Source: Coniella vitis (taxonomy: Eukaryota; Ascomycota; Sordariomycetes; Diaporthales; Schizoparmaceae). From it: a DNA stretch of 64,000 nucleotides. Numbering within the stretch: position 1 is the stretch's first letter; each line of letters starts with the position of its first letter. Under the pieces are notes generated by a model. It made no database searches. It was not told the origin of the DNA and saw only the letters and a list, made by a program, of their open reading frames with translations. The stretch is taken from contig WUJK01000008.1 of NCBI GenBank assembly GCA_011317545.1, positions 1,612,001 through 1,676,000 of the forward strand, given 5' to 3'. Positions 56,755-64,000 of the stretch are shown here, piece after piece. Position numbers and translations under genes: made by a program.

Positions 56755-59486
56755 ATTTGCTGGTAGTATTTAAATCAGGCAATTGGTCGAGTGATAATTG
56801 AACACAATGGTAAAGAAGGGTGGATTAAATGTGGTCGGTATGGATTGGGGTATCAGGATATCGAGTTCGTTAATTTTGGGGGTATCACGTTTCCTCAAAA
56901 GCACAGTGCTGGGAATAAGATTTGCAGAAAGGAAAGGAATTTCGAATCAGTAGGGCATGGGACATGGGAAAGAAATGTCTTATACCGGTGAAGCTGGCCT
57001 TGTCCAAGCTTCTTCTGCTGGTGTCGCAGCAAGGACGCGGCTGGGACAAGCTGTATGATGTGAGTGGTACGTCATAAGCGAGCTGAGAAACAGCCACCAA
57101 AACCGCACGGCCTGCGTGAACGTTGGCCAGGGGGAAATTGCACGATGATGCCAGCGTTGATCGCTCGATCGCTAGTACATAGTACTATAGAACGGGCCCA
57201 TCAGGTGCACGTCCATGCTTTGCTGTTCTGCTCGGCCTAGCTCAGCGCCTAGAATGCAGACGTGTTCTGCTGCTAATGCCGGTTGCGTTTGCGCATTGCG
57301 GCCCCCGTCGAGGTTTCTAAGTACTATAGTACCTTCCAAGGTCGATACCATCTTTTTGACAGACAATATGGGGTCGCGACTTCCGTAGCGCACAAGGCCC
57401 CAAAGTACAAACGGGAAAGTGCTCCTGCCTGCTGTGGCTCTCTCGTCTTCCTTGCTAACAATGGTTGATGAACACATGTTCCCAGATTCAAGGCGACCAG
57501 CATGACGACTGGCATTGGCACCCTGACGCAGCGTGTTCTTGTCCTACAATGTACCCCGTCCCTTGTCATTCTACCATTTCAACGCGTTGGATGACTAGTA
57601 CAGGACACAATCCTCTACCTGTCGCAGCCACACAACCGTCGACCTTGGCACAACTCATCCTCCCGCCAGCGATACATAGTAGCGCCATCGCTGCTCTTCA
57701 ATTGTGGAGATGGCAGCACGGACGAACGACAGCGTGTGGTGGACAATCTACTATGGGCGCAGGGTAGGCTTGCTCTGATTGCCGGCGAGGCAGGACAGAA
57801 TAGAGCAACAGTGTCATGCAAGACACGCTCTTGTTACAGCCGCTCTGGAACACAGCCATAAACCTGTATACTTTGCTTACATAGTACAGCTGTTAGCTGC
57901 AGCCCTTGAAGTCTTGTCCTATGTATACCAGCACGACTCCGAAGCAACTTGTCCAACCGGAGGACACATCCCGCAAGCACGCCAGAACCCAGTGCGATGC
58001 AATGACACCAAAAAAGAACAAGCGAATCGGAATTCCAGACGCCAACTGCTGCTGTGGTACGGCGCAGAAATAAAAATAACGTGACTCCAGCAAGCAAATC
58101 ATTTGTCTGGCTGATTCTGGTACTTTTGAAACCCTCCTCCATCAGATCCATGACGTAGATAGCATTACTTCCGATGTAGGGTGGCAGGGTCCGCGGAGCC
58201 AGCTTTAGCGGCCCGCTTCAATTCCTAGCCTCGCCTGCCCCTGCGCCGGGCATCGCCAACTCGCATGCCTGGGAAATGCTTCCCGTTCAGCTGGTCTAGA
58301 AAGACGAATATGGTTACTCTTGCCAGCGCTGCCAACCCAATTGGGACGTGTCAGCCGCGAGCCTTCCATTAGTGGCAGCGGATCAAGGTCCCAATAAGGC
58401 TGGGTAGATGACTCGAATGTCGTCCATCAACAAAGTACCCACAGCATACGCATTGCTGTACATCGCACTATGATGAGCAAGAAGCCATTTCCATTTCCCA
58501 TCCAATCAGCACGCGTAACAACATGTTTGTTGTACATGTTCTTGTACTATTAAAGTAAAAGTGGCCTGCGAAACCCCCTACACCTCTGTTCTCTCGCCGC
58601 GCAGCAACAGGCGGTGACGATGACCCATGAGGTCACTGAAACATGTTATTGGACGACAATGCCTCTTCCTTAAGAATACATAGCGCATAGTACTCAAATT
58701 GTCCTGTGCAGAAACTTGTCATCAAACTAGACAAAGGTCTGGACTCTCTGCAGCTCACAGATACTTATAAGTCTTCGAGCAGGCCCTAGATAGTCCAGCA
58801 GAATCGGTAAGAGGAAAATCTGACAAGCAGCGTCATGCAAAACTGCCGCTGCAGGCCCCTTCCCTTATACATGCATCGAAGTAACAGTAGACGCCAATTT
58901 ACTTTGAACCGAGTACCTATAGTACCTACTACTATGATGTACGGTTTTAGTACGTACATACATAGTAGTAGCACAACTTGGACATCTACATAATATTCGG
59001 CCGTGATGGCTCCTACTGTAATACTATTATACCATGGTGAGTTTTTGTGCCAACCCCTAACCCTTCCACCTGCGACGTTCCTTTACTTCGATCATAGTCA
59101 GGCCCATCTTATATCTGGAAAGTGATACCCTTTTCGGTGACTCTTGTGTTCGCAAACAATATGGCAATGGTGCAGCACGGCACGCGATCAGATTGGCTGC
59201 AAGTGCTCGCCGCGTATCCTTATGCTGACATCAGGTGACTCCGCGTTCAAAGTCCGCTACTGGTGGCAACCCACCAGGCAGTAACTGCGACCCCTGGCGC
59301 GTCTGCCTACCTGCTGCCTCGTCACTGCTGGTGCGGAACCGCATCTCCTGGCTCACCATTTCACAATCTGGAACTGGTTCTTTGACAGCATGTGTGTTGT
59401 ATTTTCCACGAACGCGCAAAACCAGAATCCTCTTCCAACACTTGCCAAAGAAGCCGGCCCATGTTCAGAATTGTTCTTCAGCCACC
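56755..59486. other. 2.7-kb region between Ham1-like and LIG4 with repeated palindromic 8-mers
   Basis: Contains four TACATAGT copies (57176, 57673, 57878, 58959), a perfect 12-bp palindrome GTACTATAGTAC (57321-57332) and related GTAC/CTATAG clusters at 58905-58975. It holds both upstream regions of the divergent flanking genes. No protein-coding gene is supported; a noncoding RNA cannot be excluded. Confidence 0.5.
57321..57332. repeat. Perfect 12-bp palindrome GTACTATAGTAC
   Basis: Self-complementary sequence in the intergenic region upstream of the Ham1-like gene, near other GTAC/ATAG-containing motifs. Role unknown. Confidence 0.8.
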
Positions 59487-62400
59487 ATGAGCTCGTCAAT
59501 TAAACAAAGGCCGTTGCCTAGCGCTTCTGCTAGGCAGGAAGAGCAGCGCATGTACGCGAATAGCGCCCAGAGTCTTGAGGAACTCGAGGCACAGTATCCC
59601 AACCGCCCGCACAACACCTCGTTGACTCTCCCGTTCTCCGAGTTGATCTCCTCCCTCCTCAACCTCCTTACCCGAAGCCCCAGCTCCGGCCCCGCCGCCA
59701 AGCTGCGTCGTCCCGGCCCCAAGGTTTCCGAATCCGAGCAGCGTCGCCATATCATTGAGCGTTTCTTTTCCCGATGGCGCAACGAAGTTGGTGACGATAT
59801 ATACCCCGTCATGCGCCTAATCCTGCCCACGCAAGATCGCGAACGAGGAGTGTTCCATCTCAAGGAGCAAACTATAGCGAAGCTCCTCATCAAGCTGATG
59901 AAGATATCACCAAAGTCAGAGGATGGTCACAATTTACTCAATTGGAAGGTGCCTGGCAAATCCGTCAGCAGCCGAATGGCAGGGGACTTTGCTGGAAGGT
60001 GCTTCGAAGCCCTTGACAAGCGACCTTTGAGGACAGAGCCCGGCGACATGCGCATCGGAGAAGTGAATGAGTACCTTGACAAGCTGGCCGCAGCAGGTGG
60101 AGAGGCGGAGCAGCTTCCTATTTTCGAAGAGTTCTACGAGCGAATGAATCCCGAAGAGTTGAAGTGGCTCATTCGCATCATTCTCAAGCAGATGAAAATC
60201 GGCGCTACCGAGAGAACGTTCCTCAACTTGTGGCACGCTGATGGCGAGAGGCTTTTCAGCGTCTCGTCCAGTTTACGCCATGTCTGCTGGGAGTTATGGA
60301 GCCCTAATATCAAACTCGAAGCAGACAAGGCCAATCTCAACTTGATGCAATGTTTTCAGCCTCAACTTGCCAGCTATGCAGTCACAATTTCGTTCGAGAA
60401 GATGGTTGAGAAACTCAGACTACCCAAAGGAAACCCAGAATTTCTCATTGAGGAAAAGCTCGACGGGGAACGGATGCAGCTCCACATGATGGAGGATGAC
60501 TCTGCTCCAGGCGGTTACAAGTTTGGATTCTGGTCCCGAAAAGCTAAGAATTATACTTACCTCTATGGCGAATCTTTTGAAGATGAATCTGCGTCTCTCA
60601 CTAGACACTTGAAGGGAGTATTTGATGATGGTGTGCTAAACTGCATTCTGGATGGAGAGATGATAGCCTGGGATCCTGCCATGGGAAAAATGCTGGCATT
60701 TGGTACCTTGAAGACCGCTGCAAACAACATGCAGAACAATCCCTATGATCAGCAAGGCTGGAGGCCACTCTTTCGCGTTTTCGACTGCCTCTATCTGAAC
60801 GGCCAAGACCTGACCAGAAATACCCTGTCAAATCGGCGGAAAGCGTTGGAAGGTTATACTGACCATATTGGCAATAAAATACCTGGAGTCATCCAAAAAG
60901 AAGTTCCCGGCAGATTCGAGATCCACCCTTACACACTCACAAAGTCGCCTGCCGATATCGAACCGATGCTGCGCAAGATCGTCGAGAACTCGTCCGAGGG
61001 CCTGGTAATCAAGAACCCCAACTCTATCTACAGACTCAACGATCGACCTGCTGCATGGATCAAGGTCAAACCAGAGTACATGACAGAATATGGCGAAAAC
61101 CTTGATTGTGTTATCATTGGGGGCTACTATGGCTCTGGGCATCGTGGCAATACAAGATCAAGTTTCTTGTGTGGATTAAGAGCACGCCAAGCAGATATTG
61201 AGGCTGGCATTGCCGGACCAGAAACATTCTACAGTTTCTTCAAAGTCGGCGGCGGCATGACGGCGCAGGACTATGCAGTGATTGAGCATCATACAGAAGG
61301 GAAATGGCATCCATGGAATCCAAAAGCTGCAAGCCAGTATATCGAATTGGCCGGTGGTGAGAGATATTTTGAGCGTCCCGACGTGTGGATACGGCCCAGT
61401 GACTCCATTGTTATCGAGGTCAAGGCTGCTAGCGCAGAGAAGACCACGTCCTTCCGGGTAGGTCAGACACTGCGATTCCCTCGATTTCGGAGTATTCGCC
61501 ACGACAAAAGCTGGGACGATGGTGCTCTTGACATGGATGGATGGGAAGAGCTTGACAGTCGGGCTGAAGAGGAGCTCAAGAACAAGAAGGATATGGCAAT
61601 CGAAAATCGGAAGCGGTCTTCGAAACGACAGAATCGAGGCATCACCGTTCTGGGTGAAGCGGAGTTCGTGGCAGATGTCCCCACTAAATCTATCCTTTTC
61701 CAAGGAATGCGTTTCTACGTGCCCAGCAACTCGGCGCAGCTCAGAAAGACCAAAACACAGATTGAGGTCATCATCAGAGAGCACGGAGGTACTGTGGTAC
61801 AGAACCCAGGCAGAGTCCGGGACGGCGAGGCGATCGCTTTGGCGGACCGAATCAATGCGCCGCGCGTCATAGCAATCAAAAACTTTGAAGACATTAGCAT
61901 AATCACGCCCAAATGGATTATGGACAGTATCGACAACAAGTCTCTGCTACCGTACGAGCAAGATCATTTACTGCTGGCAACAGATGATATGCGGGCCCTG
62001 GCTGCAGAGAACAGCGATCAGTATGGTGATAGCTATTGTCGCGACGTACACGTCGAGGAACTGCGACAGCTATTTACACGGATGAGCGAAATCAAGCGCA
62101 AATCCGACGCATTGGACTTTGACAAGGAAGCGTTCTACGAGAAACTCGAGGCTCAGGGTCACGAGCTGCCGAGGTCACGGGGTTATGTCTTTCGTCATTG
62201 TCGCGTGCATTTTGCTGCAGTTGAAGGTATCTCCAAGTTGACAATCGCGAGACTAAAGAGCTATGTCGGCTTCGGCAATGGACAAGTTGCAGATGAACTC
62301 GACGAAAGTGTGACGCATGTGGTTATTATTAGTCGGGGGGATAGCGAGGGCGAAAGCATCGTTGCAGGTACTGTACGCAAGACTATTAGCCAGAGGACAA

Positions 62401-62495
62401 AGCTCAAGCTCCCGCGCATAGTCACGGAACGGTGGGTAGATGAGTGTTGGAAGGAAGAGACACGGGTGAGCGAGGAGGATTACGCACCTCGGTGA
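59487..62495 (+). CDS. LIG4: DNA ligase IV
   Basis: ATP-dependent ligase that seals breaks in non-homologous end joining, with an XRCC4/Lif1-type partner, in the nucleus. Single exon, 1,002 residues; ATG 59487 is the first in a frame that is open upstream to 59235 without another ATG. The DNA-binding domain lies at ~50-280. The nucleotidyltransferase motif I EEKLDGERMQ puts the adenylated Lys at 324. Further motifs are CILDGEMIAWDP, FDCLYLNGQDL, EGLVIKNPNS and AWIKVKPEY (motif V). Two BRCT domains follow, ~730-830 (SILFQGMRFYVPS, ITPKWIMDSI) and ~890-1000 (YVFRHCRVHFA, TERWVDECW). The partner-binding linker between them reads DSYCRDVHVEELRQLFTRM. This layout is diagnostic for ligase IV. Confidence 0.96.
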   Translation: MSSSIKQRPLPSASARQEEQRMYANSAQSLEELEAQYPNRPHNTSLTLPFSELISSLLNLLTRSPSSGPAAKLRRPGPKVSESEQRRHIIERFFSRWRNEVGDDIYPVMRLILPTQDRERGVFHLKEQTIAKLLIKLMKISPKSEDGHNLLNWKVPGKSVSSRMAGDFAGRCFEALDKRPLRTEPGDMRIGEVNEYLDKLAAAGGEAEQLPIFEEFYERMNPEELKWLIRIILKQMKIGATERTFLNLWHADGERLFSVSSSLRHVCWELWSPNIKLEADKANLNLMQCFQPQLASYAVTISFEKMVEKLRLPKGNPEFLIEEKLDGERMQLHMMEDDSAPGGYKFGFWSRKAKNYTYLYGESFEDESASLTRHLKGVFDDGVLNCILDGEMIAWDPAMGKMLAFGTLKTAANNMQNNPYDQQGWRPLFRVFDCLYLNGQDLTRNTLSNRRKALEGYTDHIGNKIPGVIQKEVPGRFEIHPYTLTKSPADIEPMLRKIVENSSEGLVIKNPNSIYRLNDRPAAWIKVKPEYMTEYGENLDCVIIGGYYGSGHRGNTRSSFLCGLRARQADIEAGIAGPETFYSFFKVGGGMTAQDYAVIEHHTEGKWHPWNPKAASQYIELAGGERYFERPDVWIRPSDSIVIEVKAASAEKTTSFRVGQTLRFPRFRSIRHDKSWDDGALDMDGWEELDSRAEEELKNKKDMAIENRKRSSKRQNRGITVLGEAEFVADVPTKSILFQGMRFYVPSNSAQLRKTKTQIEVIIREHGGTVVQNPGRVRDGEAIALADRINAPRVIAIKNFEDISIITPKWIMDSIDNKSLLPYEQDHLLLATDDMRALAAENSDQYGDSYCRDVHVEELRQLFTRMSEIKRKSDALDFDKEAFYEKLEAQGHELPRSRGYVFRHCRVHFAAVEGISKLTIARLKSYVGFGNGQVADELDESVTHVVIISRGDSEGESIVAGTVRKTISQRTKLKLPRIVTERWVDECWKEETRVSEEDYAPR

Positions 62496-62884
62496 GAATC
62501 ATAGTCTGGTTTCTTCAAATTTTTGAATCGGTGATCGGTCAATTTCTGGAAGGTTTACATTTTTGAAATCGCGTTGAATACACGAAATGTGAATGAAGTT
62601 CCCGCGGCAAGAGGAGCTCACTATTTCTCTCTGGACCTTCACTAGCATGTCAATCCTCGACCCTAATCACATGAAGGAACATGCAAAGACAATGGGGATA
62701 TAAATCTTCATCACTTAGCTATGATAGCTATAAATTATTCTAAAACAAGTGATGCATCAATATCGTCTCCGAAGAAAGAAGATGCAGACAAATTACTCCT
62801 CGTTTTTGTCCATTCCTTCTTCCCTTGCTTCTCTGTAGCTCCATCATCGATAGTGTATTTGGCCTTTACAGGGAACGTAGCATC
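62496..62884. other. Convergent 3' region LIG4 / UPRT
   Basis: 389 bp, AT-rich, no gene or repeat recognised. Confidence 0.4.
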
Positions 62885-63976
62885 TTATTTTCCAATCGTC
62901 AGAAACAGCCGATCACCTACATCGCCCAACCCAGGCTTGAGCATCCCATGCGACGTCAACTCGCCATCCACAGCGGCCACCCAGATATCTACACCCTCGG
63001 GCCACTCATTTGCAGCACGCAAGACACCTGGCTCAGCACCTAACAGCGAAAGAACAAGCACGCGCTGGGCGCCCCACTCACGAAGCGTCTGGATGGCCGC
63101 TGCGCAAGTCCCGCCTGTTGCAATGACAGGGTCAAGGATGATGGCGAGGGAGGATGTTGTACGACTCTCGCCGCCGGGGGCGGAAGAATGGATGTGTTCC
63201 GGAAGGTTGTTGTAGTATTCGACTGGTTCGAGGGTTGTTGGTTCGCGGAAGAGGCCGAGGTGGTGAACAGGAACAGGTTGGGGGAGAATGGTTTGGAGGG
63301 CTGTTGAAGCTGGTTAACCATTGCTGCTCTCTTTTCTTTTCGCTTTTCCCCCCAAATCTGCTTCACATGTGTCTTTTGGGAATTTTGGTTTTGAAATTTA
63401 CGGTCTCTAGGGTTGCTTTAGACAACGATGCTCGATCAACGTACCTTCTACCATTCCCAAACCAGATCGCAGGATGGGCACAAGGGATATCGTTTCGGGC
63501 GTAATGACCGTTGTCTCGTACTCGAAGCCAAGTGGTGTTTTGTCCTAGTTTTTGCTATTAGTTAATTGAATGTAATTGGGATTATCACCTCGTCAAACGT
63601 TGAAGAACCAAAAATCGGGGAAACAGAAAGGGGGGAAAGGGACGGGGGGTCCGAAAGTATCGCCAACGGCGCGCAGGTGCAATAAACATAGCATATGCCT
63701 TTCTCAAAATCTTGGTATTTCCTGCATTGTTGCCAAACTATTCGCACCAAGTACATCGAAGCGGTGCAAATCGCTCAACTGAGGTAAATTTATACACACC
63801 TTGGGCCCGGACGTAGTTGAAAGCGCCACCGAAAGCGCCTCACACCCGATGATCAACGCAATCTCGTGCACAAGCGACTTGACCTCCTTTGCGCTCGAAG
63901 ATCCCGAACGCAGCTGGCTCAGCTTGGCCCGTAGACATGGGTGCTTTGAAATATGAACGTTGGAAGGGAGAGACAT
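62885..63976 (-). CDS. Uracil phosphoribosyltransferase, bacterial Upp-like type
   Basis: Pyrimidine-salvage enzyme making UMP from uracil and PRPP. Exons 63976-63800, 63544-63445 and 63300-62885; 230 residues, in phase. The protein starts MSLPSNVHISKHPCLRAKLS, continues SLVPILRSGLGMVEG across the exon 2/3 join, VHHLGLFREPTTLEPVEYYN, the PRPP-binding loop LDPVIATGGTC (about residues 147-157) and GLGDVGDRLF. This resembles bacterial Upp (I/V-x-H-P-L and PILRAGLGM) more than the yeast Fur1 form (VSIVRAGESM). The first intron is long for this window (255 nt, 63799-63545); a hidden micro-exon is possible but the phase works without one. Upstream sequence beyond 63976 is cut by the window end. Confidence 0.87.
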
Positions 63977-64000
63977 GGTGTATGTTTTTGTTTCTTTTCT

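Noticed and set aside
57465..58084. ORFs of about 100 codons in the Ham1-like/LIG4 gap
   Set aside because: No recognisable sequence, and overlapping frames on both strands suggest chance.
4674..62495. TEL1, CUL4 and LIG4 as a DNA-repair gene cluster
   Set aside because: They are far apart with unrelated genes between, and such housekeeping genes are not clustered in fungi as far as I know.
1..64000. CRISPR array, rRNA genes, bacterial-type operons or prophage
   Set aside because: No direct-repeat/spacer pattern or rRNA sequence was seen, and the spliced genes show a eukaryotic genome.

Overview
The window looks like nuclear DNA of a filamentous ascomycete, most likely a Sordariomycete (perhaps Hypocreales). 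Genes carry short introns of about 50-130 nt with GT...AG ends and a CTAAC-type branch point. The protein families are typical of these fungi (DUF7053, Ham1-like, a two-domain FEX fluoride channel, Mrt4, Tel1). Exon structures were worked out by hand. Each join was checked for reading phase and for a total coding length divisible by three. They were not aligned to homologues or transcripts.

Layout. 1-24 kb is dense housekeeping: NUP192 (-, runs off the left edge), TEL1 (+), CUL4 (+), MRT4 (+), U1-70K (-), mitochondrial ribosomal protein mL43 (+) and triosephosphate isomerase (-). 24-44 kb is sparse. It holds a low-complexity Q/H/P-rich protein (-), a stand-alone Gag-like gene (+), a GFA-family zinc protein (+), a DUF7053 protein (-), an unrecognised 480-residue protein (-) and two convergent intron-containing tRNA genes, Glu-CTC (+) and Tyr-GTA (-). 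These are separated by gene-free stretches of up to 3.5 kb. 44-54 kb is more accessory: fluoride exporter FEX (-), a cytochrome P450 (+), a secreted serine carboxypeptidase with a GC-AG intron (+) and a small secreted Cys-rich protein (+). 54-64 kb holds a Ham1-like protein (-), DNA ligase IV (+) and a bacterial-type uracil phosphoribosyltransferase (-).

There is no operon and no obvious pathway cluster. TEL1 (double-strand-break signalling), LIG4 (end joining) and CUL4 (ubiquitin ligase scaffold) all touch genome maintenance but lie far apart. Divergent pairs that share upstream DNA are NUP192/TEL1, U1-70K/mL43, FEX/P450 and Ham1-like/LIG4.

I did not find a clear new multigene system. The observations most worth a second look are the Gag-like gene with a shortened zinc-knuckle-like tail and a perfect hairpin just upstream, and an 8-mer (TACATAGT/ACTATGTA) repeated at least 13 times in intergenic DNA.
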